DNA from: an uncultured Anaerolineae bacterium
GTDB lineage: Bacteria > Chloroflexota > Anaerolineae > Aggregatilineales > Phototrophicaceae
NCBI GenBank assembly: GCA_937944445.1
Contig: CALDYP010000016.1
Location: forward strand, 1-54,575
DNA: 54,575 bases
Direction: 5' to 3'
This document shows, piece by piece, positions 34,279-42,424 of this stretch. The first letter of the stretch is position 1. Each line of letters starts with the position of its first letter. The position numbers and the translations under genes were made by a program. The notes below the pieces were generated by a model. The model worked only from the letters and a program-made list of their open reading frames with translations, was not told where the DNA came from and did not search any database.

Positions 34279-35051
34279 GCGTCTTTCAGCACCAATCCAA
34301 CGGGGCAGTGGTCGCTGCCGTGTACGTCGTCATAAATCGGCGCGTCTACCAAGCGCGGCACCAGATCAGGCGAGATGATGAAGTAATCCAAGCGCCAGCC
34401 GATGTTCTTGCTGCGGGCGTTGGTCACCTGTGACCACCACGTATAGCGGGCGCTGTCGGGGTAAAGGTAGCGAAAGGTGTCAACGTAGCCGCACGGCCCC
34501 AACACGTGATCGAGCCATGCGCGCTCATGGGGCAAGAAGCCGGTTGTGTTGGCGTTCTCTTTGGGGCGCGCGAGGTCAATCGGCTGATGGCTGGTGTTGA
34601 CGTCGCCACAAACGATCACCGCCCTGCCCTGCGCGCGATAGGCGTTGATCGTCTCTAGAAAAGCGGCTTTGTAGGCCATCTTGAACGGCACGCGCGAGTG
34701 ATCGCGGCTGCCGTTTGGGAAGTAGGCTGTGATGAACACAAAGTCGTCGTACTCGGCGATGAGGGTGCGCCCCTCTTGGTCGAACTCTGGGATGCCGAGG
34801 CCGAGGCGCACCTGCTGCGGCTCGCGGCGGGTGTAGAGCGCCACGCCGCTGTAGCCCTTCTTGACAGTGCAGCTTGCCCAGTATGTGCGGTAGCCCAACG
34901 GCGCGAGCAGCGCCGGGTCTAGCTGGTCGGGCGCGGCTTTGGTCTCTTGTAGGCCGAGGATGTCGGGCTGGGCTTGTTCCAGCCAGTCAAGGAAGATGCC
35001 CTTGTTGTGGACGGCGCGCAGGCCATTCACGTTCCACGAGATGAACTTCAC
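34275..35051 (-). CDS. xth: Exodeoxyribonuclease III (AP endonuclease)
   Basis: This 258-residue enzyme of the ExoIII/APE family cuts DNA at abasic sites and removes nucleotides 3' to 5' in base excision repair. Motifs: MKFISWNVNGLRA with the metal-binding Asn, LQETKA with Glu36, AYFPNGSRDHSRVPFK, CGDVNTSHQPIDL with the catalytic Asp-Asn pair, TWWSQVTNARSKNIGWRLDY and GSDHCPVGL with the catalytic Asp-His. Length is typical. It is the first gene of a two-gene operon with the methyltransferase homologue, which starts within its stop codon region. Confidence in function is high. Confidence 0.95.
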   Translation of the reverse strand: MKFISWNVNGLRAVHNKGIFLDWLEQAQPDILGLQETKAAPDQLDPALLAPLGYRTYWASCTVKKGYSGVALYTRREPQQVRLGLGIPEFDQEGRTLIAEYDDFVFITAYFPNGSRDHSRVPFKMAYKAAFLETINAYRAQGRAVIVCGDVNTSHQPIDLARPKENANTTGFLPHERAWLDHVLGPCGYVDTFRYLYPDSARYTWWSQVTNARSKNIGWRLDYFIISPDLVPRLVDAPIYDDVHGSDHCPVGLVLKDA

Positions 35052-35185
35052 CTGAGCCTTTTCTCCTCCTAAATACGGATGAGTCCATTCTAGCGCACGC
35101 TGATGAGCGCTGACAGGTCGCTTGCGCGTCTGATCGTTCTCACTAGACTGATAAGTGACCTGTCAGAGTCGCTAGGAGGCCAGCG

Positions 35186-36436
35186 ATGAGTGACGACATC
35201 AAGAAATTGTTAGACAGCCCAGACGCCGCCGACCGCAAAGAGGCCGTTCGGCTCCTCGCCAAGATGGGGGATGTTTCGGCCTTGACGTACCTGCGCACGA
35301 TTTATCGCACTGACCCCGATGAAGAGATCCGTCAGTTGGCGCTGAAGGCCGGGCGCTACATCAAGCAGCACAGCAATCTTGCGGCGCTCTCTACGCAGGA
35401 GGTGATGGCTGCGCCGACGGTCAGCCCGTATGCAGGGGTGGAAGAAGCGCCCGTCCTGACGCCAGAGGAAGCCGCGCTGCAAGCGCGCAAGGCCAAAGGT
35501 GAAGAGCTGATGACCCTCGCCAAAGCGCACTTCGACAACCGTGAGCGCGCCCAAGCGCGCAAACTGGCGATAGAAGCGCTTGACTTATACCCGCAGTTCA
35601 CCGACGACCCTTATTACCTTGAACTGCTGGGGCAGATCATGGAGGTGCGGACGGAGTATGTGCTGTCAGAAATTGAGGACTACCGCCGGCCCGGCTACGA
35701 GAAGCGCAAAATCCGCCGCGCCAACCAAAGCTTGGACGACACCTCAACAGTGCAAGCGTTGACGTATCTTGCGTTGATTGCCATCGTGGCGCTGGGCGGC
35801 GCTGCGGCGATGTTCGCTGCTGTCAGCCAGTGGATGCAGCCGCAGCTTTCGTTAGCTGCAAGCGTAACAGCGTTTGATCCTGTGCGCGGCACGTTCCTTC
35901 AGAACAGCATGGGGGCGTTCGTTCAACTGCTCAACTACAGCGCGCGTGACCTGCAAACGAACCTCACTCGCGGGGCGCTGCTGGGCGGGCAGTTGTTCGG
36001 CGCGCTGGTGGTGGCGTATGCTGTGGTGGGGTTTGCGGCGCGCGCGTTCTTCGACGGGGACGGCACGTGGGGCGGCTTGGTGCGCGCCACGTATAAGCCG
36101 GTGATCGTGGGGCTGGTGGCGCTGTACGCGGGCTACGGTGTGCTGAGCTATCTCTACCTCAGTCCTGTGTTGGAAGGCCTGCATCAAACGCTCTCAGCCA
36201 ATCAGCCAGCCCCCTATGAGCAAGCCATCCAAAATGCGCAGCTCTACGGCGCGGCGCTGGCGGCTTATGTGGTCGGCGTGATGCTGGTGTTTAGCGCGCC
36301 AGTGTCGCGAGGGATTGCGCGCAACTATCGGTTAGGGGTGTCGCAGGGGTGGTCGGCGCTGCTGCTGGCGGGCATTGCGGCGCTGGCCAGCGGGTGCGGC
36401 TTGATGCTGTCGTTGGCGTCGGTGGCGTTGGCCTAA
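35186..36436 (+). CDS. HEAT-repeat protein fused to a Yip1-like membrane domain
   Basis: This 416-residue protein joins a soluble N-terminal half to a membrane half. Residues 1-65 hold HEAT-like helices (DSPDAADRKEAVRLLAKMGD, ALTYLRTIYRTDPDEEIRQL). Residues 90-165 form a TPR-like pair (GEELMTLAKAHFDNRERAQA). From about 185 there are five or six hydrophobic segments (LTYLALIAIVALGGAAAMFA, LFGALVVAYAVVGFAARAFF, PVIVGLVALYAGYGVLSYLY and others), a layout resembling Yip1-type membrane domains. AGGAGG lies upstream of ATG 35186. No catalytic motif is seen. The next gene, a sortase, has its own promoter. Confidence 0.72.
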   Translation: MSDDIKKLLDSPDAADRKEAVRLLAKMGDVSALTYLRTIYRTDPDEEIRQLALKAGRYIKQHSNLAALSTQEVMAAPTVSPYAGVEEAPVLTPEEAALQARKAKGEELMTLAKAHFDNRERAQARKLAIEALDLYPQFTDDPYYLELLGQIMEVRTEYVLSEIEDYRRPGYEKRKIRRANQSLDDTSTVQALTYLALIAIVALGGAAAMFAAVSQWMQPQLSLAASVTAFDPVRGTFLQNSMGAFVQLLNYSARDLQTNLTRGALLGGQLFGALVVAYAVVGFAARAFFDGDGTWGGLVRATYKPVIVGLVALYAGYGVLSYLYLSPVLEGLHQTLSANQPAPYEQAIQNAQLYGAALAAYVVGVMLVFSAPVSRGIARNYRLGVSQGWSALLLAGIAALASGCGLMLSLASVALA

Positions 36437-36441
36437 GCTGG

Positions 36442-36470
36442 TTGAACTCTGCCGACGGCGCGCGTATAAT
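36442..36470 (+). promoter_or_regulatory. Promoter of the sortase gene
   Basis: TTGAAC (36442-36447) and TATAAT (36465-36470) are exactly 17 bp apart, near-consensus for a housekeeping sigma factor. Transcription would start about 20 nt before the ATG at 36498. Confidence 0.75.
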
Positions 36471-36497
36471 TTTCACTATCAGCAGAAACAGAGAGCC

Positions 36498-37496
36498 ATG
36501 CGAGACAAACGCCCGGTTGATGAACTGTCTATCGAAGAGCTTGAGCGCATCCTAGCGATCAAGAAGCGTGAAGCGCGCCAAAGCCGCCTTGATCGGATGC
36601 GCGGTAGTGGCCGCGTGATCGAAACGTCGCCGCGTTCTGCGCCGTCATCGCTGCCGCCGTTGGAGGAGCTGCTGAAGGATCCCTACCCGACTTATGAGGA
36701 GCCACGGCCTGCTGCGCGCGTTCCGCATGAGCCGCGCCGCAAACGGGGGGAACCGAGCGCGTGGCGGCGCTTTGTAGATCGCTCGCTGCTCGTCATTGAG
36801 GTGGCCGCGGTAGTTGGCCTCGTTGGCATTGGCGCGGTGCTGGCCTCTGGGATCTTCGAGCTGCAAGAGCAAACAGCCGAGGCGCAGCGCAGCGCGCAGG
36901 AGGCGATCCGCGCCAGCATGCCCACGCTCGCGCCCACGCCCACGCTCAACCTCGCCGATTTTGTGCTGCCGGGCGGGCACACCCCACCGACTGAGCCGGG
37001 CGGGGGCCAGTTCAACTTTGAGGAGATTCCGGCTAACTTGCGCGCGCAGTTCCGCGATCAAATCTTCCTGCCGCCCAACATTAGCCGCCCCGCCCCCCAA
37101 CCTGAAACGCCCGTGCGCGTCATCATCCCGGACCTCAACATCGACGAGCCGATTGTGCAAGGGACGGACTGGGAGGCGCTCAAAATGGGAGTGGGGCAGC
37201 ACTTGAACAACGCGACCCCGGCTGAGCGCGGCTCGAACATCGTGTTGGCCGCCCACAACGACATCTACGGCCAAATCTTCCGACACATCGACCAACTGCG
37301 CCCGGGGAGCATCATCCGCATCCAGACGCAAACGCGCATGTATGAGTACATTGTCACGGGGTCAGAGGTGGTGCGCCCGAACGAAGTCCGCGTGATGGAG
37401 CCGCGCGGCTACACCGCGGTGACGCTCATCTCGTGCTACCCGTATCAGGTCAACACGCAACGCTATATCGTCTATGCTCAACTGAACGACAGTTAG
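36498..37496 (+). CDS. Class D-type sortase
   Basis: This 332-residue membrane-anchored transpeptidase cleaves a C-terminal sorting signal and joins the substrate to wall or another protein. A charged cytoplasmic tail (1-95) precedes one membrane segment (about 98-118, LLVIEVAAVVGLVGIGAVLA) and a Pro/Thr-rich linker. The catalytic domain (about 200-332) has His253 (AAHNDIYG), Cys313 in TLISCYPY and Arg322 (NTQRYIV), the complete sortase triad; the residues around Cys and His fit class D. The cytoplasmic tail is longer than usual. No protein with an LPxTG-type signal was seen in the window. It is followed after 12 nt by a small membrane protein gene. Confidence 0.92.
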   Translation: MRDKRPVDELSIEELERILAIKKREARQSRLDRMRGSGRVIETSPRSAPSSLPPLEELLKDPYPTYEEPRPAARVPHEPRRKRGEPSAWRRFVDRSLLVIEVAAVVGLVGIGAVLASGIFELQEQTAEAQRSAQEAIRASMPTLAPTPTLNLADFVLPGGHTPPTEPGGGQFNFEEIPANLRAQFRDQIFLPPNISRPAPQPETPVRVIIPDLNIDEPIVQGTDWEALKMGVGQHLNNATPAERGSNIVLAAHNDIYGQIFRHIDQLRPGSIIRIQTQTRMYEYIVTGSEVVRPNEVRVMEPRGYTAVTLISCYPYQVNTQRYIVYAQLNDS

Positions 37497-37508
37497 AAAG
37501 AGGCTGCG

Positions 37509-37883
37509 ATGGCACGTCGCAAAGCATCATCCCCCAAAATCCCTGCGGACACGCTGGCACGGGCGCGCGCCCAAGCTGCGATGACGCCCCCGCCCGCGGA
37601 ACCCGCGTCTACGCCTATGTCGGAGGCTGCGCCGACCCCTGCGCCTGCGGCCGTTTCCACGCGCAAGCGCCTAGAGGAAAAGCGCGAGCGCGAGCGCAAA
37701 AAAGTCGAACTGGACGGCGAAACCATCAAGCAGATGCTGCTCAACCCGACGAAGTTCCCCACAGCAGAGGACTTGAAGCACGACTATGTGTACGTCACGC
37801 GCGACCTGCGGAACATGTTCCTGCTGACGGCGGCGCTCATGGCGTTCATGTTCTTGCTGGCGGCAGTTGCGCCCGGCCTGTAG
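37509..37883 (+). CDS. Small single-pass membrane protein
   Basis: This 124-residue protein has a Pro/Ala/Thr-rich N-terminal half (PPPAEPASTPMSEAAPTPAP), a highly basic helix (RKRLEEKRERERKKVEL), a short conserved-looking segment (LLNPTKFPTAEDLKHDYVYV) and one C-terminal membrane helix (NMFLLTAALMAFMFLLAAVA). It resembles small tail-anchored proteins with the N-terminus in the cytoplasm. It follows the sortase gene by 12 nt and is probably co-transcribed, so it may assist sortase placement or be unrelated. It is convergent with the MFS gene, one base apart. Confidence 0.7.
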   Translation: MARRKASSPKIPADTLARARAQAAMTPPPAEPASTPMSEAAPTPAPAAVSTRKRLEEKRERERKKVELDGETIKQMLLNPTKFPTAEDLKHDYVYVTRDLRNMFLLTAALMAFMFLLAAVAPGL

Positions 37884-37884
37884 C

Positions 37885-39519
37885 CTAGCTCTCTTGTTTC
37901 TTCATGCTCAGCCAGCGCGTGGGCAGCAAGGCCACCACGCACAAGAGCGCGCCGAGTAAGCCGATCTCGCGCAGCACCGTCACCGCGGACTCGGCGTAGG
38001 TCTGGGCGAACACCGCCGCGTCGAACACGCCGTCCACCAGCGCGCGCTCGTTGGCCAGCGTGTTGACGCGGTTCAGCATTAGTGACGACAAGCTCGACAC
38101 GCTCAAGGTCATGCCGACCAAGCGCAGGATCAGCACGACCGCGCCGGCCACCCCGCGCTCGTCGTCGCGCGCGTTGTTGATGATCGACGCGCTGATGGGC
38201 GAGAAAGTCAAGCCGATGCCGACGCCGATCACGGCCATCTCCGCTGCGAGCAGCCAGAAGCCGATGTCGAGCGACCACGTCAGCCAGATGGCCACGTAGC
38301 CGATCGACGACAAGATCAAGCCGATGCGCACGGTGTTCGCTGCGCCGATGCGCTCGCTCAGCCAGCCGCCCGGCACGGTCGCAATCGCCATCGGGATCGT
38401 CAGCGTGGAGAGCACCAGCCCGACCTCCAACGCCGCTTGGTCTAGCAGGGTGGTATCGCCCGCCCGCACGTTGATGAGCACTGGCACGCTCACCAGCCCG
38501 ATGAAGAGCACGTAGCCGATGAACAAGTTGATCAGCGCGCCGCTGGCCACAGGCGGTTTGCGGAACATCCCCGGACGGATGAGCGGGTAGCGCAGGCGGT
38601 TTTCCAGCAGCACGAACAGCAGGAAGAGCACCGCACCGACGCTCAAGACAGGCAGCGCATAGGTCGGCAGGGCGTTGAGCGAACTCAGCCCGCGGGCGAC
38701 GCTGCTCGTGTCGATGTTGGCCCCTAACCCGATGGTCAGCGCCGAGAGCGCCCCGCCGATCAAGATCGTCCCGAGCAGGTCGAAGCGGCCAGAGGCTTTC
38801 AACTGTGGCACGTGCCGCAGCGCATACAGCACGGCGAACAGCGTCAGCAGCGTAAGCGGCACGTTCATCAGGAACAATCCCTGCCACGGCATGAAGCGCA
38901 GGAAGATCGCCCCGTAGACCGGCCCCAGCACCCAACCGAGCGTGTCCACTGCGCCGATTAAGCCGAGGGGCTGCGCTCGCCGCTGTGGCGGGAACAAGTC
39001 GCCCACCAGCGCTAGGCTGACCGGCACGAGCGCGCCCGCCCCCAACGCGGCGATGACGCGCCCCACGATGATCACTTGCAGCTCGACGTAGGCCGGGTCA
39101 GGCCGCTGGCCCATCCGCCGAAGCTGGGTGTAAACTTGGTCGGTCAGCGTCTCGTTCCCAAAGAGGGGCGTGCCCGCGAGCGCGGTGATGACCGAGCCGA
39201 CGATGAACGTCAGCAGGCAGCCGACGTAGATCGCGCGCCGCCCGTAAAGATCCGACAGGCGACCCATGAAGGTGAGGCTGATCGTGTATGCCAGCAGATA
39301 ACCCGTGACCATCCACGTTGCGTCGTCTAAAGCGGTGTCGAACGGCAGGCCGAGTTCGGCGATGAGCTTGGGCAGGAAGGCGCTCACCACTGTTAAATCA
39401 AGCGAGCCGATGAAGACTGGAATGAGGATGAACCCGATGACTACCCATGGGCGGGTCACGCCGTTGGCGCGCTCGATGGGCAGCGCGCTAGTTCTGGTCG
39501 ACAGGTCGGCCATTTTCAT
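37885..39519 (-). CDS. MFS drug exporter, DHA2 (EmrB/QacA) family
   Basis: This 544-residue transporter is predicted to use the proton gradient to export drugs or other toxic organic compounds. Fourteen hydrophobic segments are visible. Motif A in the first loop is GRLSDLYGRRAIYVG, and motif C-like GAVDTLGWVLGPVYGAIF appears in helix 5, typical of drug:H+ antiporters. An acidic-to-polar insert lies after helix 3 (about 118-140, LFGNETLTDQVYTQLRRMGQ), which is unusual. The start at 39519 (or ATG 39513) lies 32 nt inside the upstream lipoprotein gene, indicating one transcript. The substrate is unknown. Confidence 0.88.
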   Translation of the reverse strand: MKMADLSTRTSALPIERANGVTRPWVVIGFILIPVFIGSLDLTVVSAFLPKLIAELGLPFDTALDDATWMVTGYLLAYTISLTFMGRLSDLYGRRAIYVGCLLTFIVGSVITALAGTPLFGNETLTDQVYTQLRRMGQRPDPAYVELQVIIVGRVIAALGAGALVPVSLALVGDLFPPQRRAQPLGLIGAVDTLGWVLGPVYGAIFLRFMPWQGLFLMNVPLTLLTLFAVLYALRHVPQLKASGRFDLLGTILIGGALSALTIGLGANIDTSSVARGLSSLNALPTYALPVLSVGAVLFLLFVLLENRLRYPLIRPGMFRKPPVASGALINLFIGYVLFIGLVSVPVLINVRAGDTTLLDQAALEVGLVLSTLTIPMAIATVPGGWLSERIGAANTVRIGLILSSIGYVAIWLTWSLDIGFWLLAAEMAVIGVGIGLTFSPISASIINNARDDERGVAGAVVLILRLVGMTLSVSSLSSLMLNRVNTLANERALVDGVFDAAVFAQTYAESAVTVLREIGLLGALLCVVALLPTRWLSMKKQES

Positions 39520-40252
39520 CTGCTCTCACTCGTGCTGGGGCGTTGATGTCGTACAGTTCGATGTTCCACGTGGTGTCGCCCTCGCGCTCGGTGGCTGTGC
39601 CGGGCAGGGCGAGCGTGAGGCGCAGCGGGAAGAGCGTCTCAGGGTCAAGATAGACGTCCACAACGATGTTATCCTGCGTCAGCGCGAGCAAGTTGAACAT
39701 CAGGTTGTTGATCGTCTGACCGGTGGCGTTGCCGCGGATGTGTTGCGTGAGCTTGCCGTCGATGAGCGTGGCAGTCCCGACGTACTCAAGGTTGCGGAGC
39801 TGCCCCAGCGCCAGCGCGAAACCGCTGTCGTCGCGCACCAGTTCGCCGGGGTTGAAGCCCTCAGCGATGGGGAAGTTGATCCAATCGCCGCCTGCAAGAC
39901 GGAAGAACTGGTTCAGCTCCTGTGCGAAGATTTCGACGTTGACAGTGGGCAGCGGGGGCACTTCTAGTCGCACCGTGGCGTACAGCTCGTTGGGGACGAT
40001 GAACTGCGCCTCGCCGCGCCGCATGATCGCCGTGACGAAGCTAGAGCCTGCGTCGAGCGACACTTGGAAGCGATAGGCGACGCCCGTCTGTTCGATGAGG
40101 ATGCGAAAGGTATCTTTGGATCGAATTTGTTCGACGGCCTCGCGCAGCGCTTCAACGGGGTCAGTGATGGGTTGAATCTCGCTGCGCTGTTCGGGTTGGC
40201 AGCCAATGAGCAAGATAAAAGCAATCAGGCACACGCTTACAATTCGCAGCAC
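39488..40252 (-). CDS. LppX/LprAFG-type lipoprotein
   Basis: This 254-residue lipoprotein starts at GTG 40252, with AAAGGAG 8 nt upstream (40267-40261). Its signal LRIVSVCLIAFILLIGC ends in a lipobox with Cys18. The mature part (DPVEALREAVEQIRSKDTFR, AEGFNPGELVRDDSG, LEYVGTATLIDGKLTQHIRG, VYLDPETLFPLRLTLAL) follows the LppX/LprAFG fold, a half-barrel that carries lipids across the cell envelope. In mycobacteria the LprG gene is paired with an MFS exporter (Rv1410c), and here too an MFS gene overlaps it by 32 nt, so a joint lipid or drug export role is a reasonable inference. The open frame extends to 40315 without a ribosome site. Confidence 0.82.
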   Translation of the reverse strand: MLRIVSVCLIAFILLIGCQPEQRSEIQPITDPVEALREAVEQIRSKDTFRILIEQTGVAYRFQVSLDAGSSFVTAIMRRGEAQFIVPNELYATVRLEVPPLPTVNVEIFAQELNQFFRLAGGDWINFPIAEGFNPGELVRDDSGFALALGQLRNLEYVGTATLIDGKLTQHIRGNATGQTINNLMFNLLALTQDNIVVDVYLDPETLFPLRLTLALPGTATEREGDTTWNIELYDINAPARVRADENGRPVDQN

Positions 40253-40337
40253 AGTTAGGCTCCTTTGATCGGCAGCGTTGGTGGCCTTGAGATAAACGGT
40301 AAAATACAACGGCATTATACATCAACATGGAGTCAGG

Positions 40338-41267
40338 ATGAGCAACCCTCATGATATCCACATCGCGGCGGGCCGCCTGCGCCCTTACCTGCCGATGACG
40401 CCGCTCGTGCCCCTCACCGAGTGGGGCGCACAGGTCTACGCCAAGCTGGAACACACCCAACCGACGCGATCATTTAAGATCCGCGGGGCGCTCAACGCTC
40501 TGCTAGCGCTGGACGTCGGTCAGCGTCAGCGGGGGGTGATCGCGGCCAGCAGTGGCAACCACGCGCAAGCGCTGGCGTGGGCCGCGCGCGAGTTGGGCGT
40601 CTCGGCGGTGGTGATGATGCCGCAGACGACCCCCGCGACCAAGATCGAGCGCGCTCGCCAATGGGGGGCGGAGGTGCGCGTAGCGGGGGCCAACTACGAC
40701 GAGACGGAGGCGCTGGCGCGGCAGGCGGCGCAGGGCGAGGGGCGGGTCTACGTCTCGCCGTATAACGATCCGCTGGTGGTTGCGGGGCAGGGGACGCTCG
40801 GCTTAGAGGTGCTCCAGCAGCAGCCAGACGTCGCGCGGGTGGTGGTATGCGCGGGCGGGGGCGGGCTGGTGAGCGGGGTCGGGCTGGCGTTGAAAGCGGC
40901 CAACCCCCAGATCGAGGTGATCGCTGTCAATGCGCAAAGCGCCCCCGCGCTGCACAATCACCTGCGCGGCACGGCCTACCCGGAAGTGTGGCAGACGCTG
41001 GCTGAGGCGCTCAGCGGGGACATCGAAGCGGGCAGCATCACGCTCGAGATCGCGCCGCGCGTGGTGGATGACATCGTACTGGTGAGTGAGGCGCAGATTG
41101 CCGCGGCCATGCGCCACCTGTATCAGGTGCACGGGTGGGTGGTGGAAGGCGGCGGCGCGGCCAGCGTGGCCGCGTGGATGCACGGCCTCATCCCCGCCGA
41201 CGAGCGCCCGACCGTGTTAGTCGTCAGCGGGGGCAACGTCAGCGAGGAAGTCCTGAAGGCGCTGTGA
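40338..41267 (+). CDS. Threonine/serine dehydratase (PLP-dependent)
   Basis: This 309-residue fold-type II PLP enzyme deaminates threonine or serine to 2-oxobutyrate or pyruvate. PLP-binding Lys47 lies in RSFKIRGALNA, the substrate loop is SSGNHAQALAWAA (71-83), and the phosphate-binding glycine loop is CAGGGGLVSG. The protein lacks the C-terminal ACT-like regulatory domain of biosynthetic IlvA, so it is the short, catabolic or feedback-insensitive form; a broader role such as serine racemase cannot be excluded. GGAGTCAGG precedes ATG 40338. It is convergent with ychF, and no other branched-chain amino acid genes are nearby. Confidence 0.9.
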   Translation: MSNPHDIHIAAGRLRPYLPMTPLVPLTEWGAQVYAKLEHTQPTRSFKIRGALNALLALDVGQRQRGVIAASSGNHAQALAWAARELGVSAVVMMPQTTPATKIERARQWGAEVRVAGANYDETEALARQAAQGEGRVYVSPYNDPLVVAGQGTLGLEVLQQQPDVARVVVCAGGGGLVSGVGLALKAANPQIEVIAVNAQSAPALHNHLRGTAYPEVWQTLAEALSGDIEAGSITLEIAPRVVDDIVLVSEAQIAAAMRHLYQVHGWVVEGGGAASVAAWMHGLIPADERPTVLVVSGGNVSEEVLKAL

Positions 41268-41273
41268 ACGCGC

Positions 41274-42353
41274 TCATCCGCTGTGGCGGAACACCATCAC
41301 ATCGCCATCTTGGACGACGTAATCCTTGCTTTCGAGGCGCATCTTGCCCGCGGCTTTGACGGCCTTTTCGCTGCCGGCCTCCATCAACACGTGGTAGGGG
41401 ATGACCTCGGCGCGGATGAAGCCCTGTTGGATGTCGCTGTGGATAGCCCCTGCTGCCTCGAACGCCGTCGCGCCGATGGGGATGCTCCACGCGCGCGTTT
41501 CCTTCTCGCCAGCGGTTAAGAACGAATGAATGCCGACCAGCTCATACGACAGGCGGATGACCTGCGCTGCGCTCAGCTCGGTGACGCCGTATTCCTCCAT
41601 GAAGACAGCGGCATCCTCAGGCGAGAGCTGCGCCAGCTCAGCCTCGAGCGCAGCTTGGATGGCGATCTGCTTGGCGCGGCGGTAGCTGAACGTCACGCGC
41701 TTGTCTGACTCTTTGACCTCGTCGCCTAAGTTGAGCACGATCAAGACGGGCTTCATCGTCAGGAAGCCATAGCCGCCAAGCTTCTTCTTCTCCTCCGCGG
41801 TCAGATCAAGGTCGCGCAGGGGCTTCTCTTGGGCGAGGTGGGCTTGCAGCTTCTCCAGCAGCGGAACCTCGTCGATCACGCCTTGCTCGGCGCGCTTGCC
41901 TTTAACGCGCAGCTCATGGTGAAGCCGCTCTAACCGCGTTTCGACGGCCAGCGTGTCGATCAAGAGCAGCTCGCTGTCGAGGATTTCGAGGTCGCGCTGC
42001 GGGTCAACGCTGTGGTAGGGGTGAGGGACGGTGTCGCTGCGAAAGGCGCGGATGACGTGGACGAAGCCATCGACTTGGGCGAGCGCGGTGCGCATCGGGC
42101 CGGGCATCCCCCCTTTGCCGATGCCCTTGTCAAGGCCGCCGATGTCGGTGTAGGTGATCGTGGCGTAGACCTTCTTCTTGCTCTCGTACATCTCTGCGAG
42201 CCGGTCGATGCGCTCATCCGGCACGTTGACGATGGCAGTGTTGATCTCAAACTGCCCGCTGCTCACGGCGCTGGTGGCGATGTTCCCGCCGGTGAGCGCG
42301 TTAAAGAGGGTGGTCTTGCCGCTGTTAGGCAAGCCAATGATTGCCAGCCGCAT
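41274..42353 (-). CDS. ychF: YchF/Obg-like ribosome-binding ATPase
   Basis: This 359-residue P-loop protein has Walker A GLPNSGKTTLF (7-17), switch-region TYTDIGGLDKGIGKGGMPG, a coiled-coil insert (about 125-205) and a C-terminal TGS domain (about 275-357, SFLTAGEKETRAWSIPIGAT, DVMVFRHSG). The G4 position reads LNLGDE rather than NKxD; YchF members bind ATP as well as GTP through a changed G4 motif. It associates with ribosomes and the stress response. Length is normal. It is convergent with the dehydratase gene (6 nt apart). Confidence 0.94.
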   Translation of the reverse strand: MRLAIIGLPNSGKTTLFNALTGGNIATSAVSSGQFEINTAIVNVPDERIDRLAEMYESKKKVYATITYTDIGGLDKGIGKGGMPGPMRTALAQVDGFVHVIRAFRSDTVPHPYHSVDPQRDLEILDSELLLIDTLAVETRLERLHHELRVKGKRAEQGVIDEVPLLEKLQAHLAQEKPLRDLDLTAEEKKKLGGYGFLTMKPVLIVLNLGDEVKESDKRVTFSYRRAKQIAIQAALEAELAQLSPEDAAVFMEEYGVTELSAAQVIRLSYELVGIHSFLTAGEKETRAWSIPIGATAFEAAGAIHSDIQQGFIRAEVIPYHVLMEAGSEKAVKAAGKMRLESKDYVVQDGDVMVFRHSG

Positions 42354-42424
42354 AGGGTTCTCTCGCTGTTTTCATCTGTTTTGGCGGGGCTAATTGTAAA
42401 GCCGACAGGGCTGCTTTCGTAGGT

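Noticed and set aside
37784-38935. A 383-codon minus-strand frame overlapping the MFS gene
   Set aside because: It is the same strand but a different frame from a clear 14-helix transporter; the product is Arg/Ala-rich nonsense with no membrane pattern.
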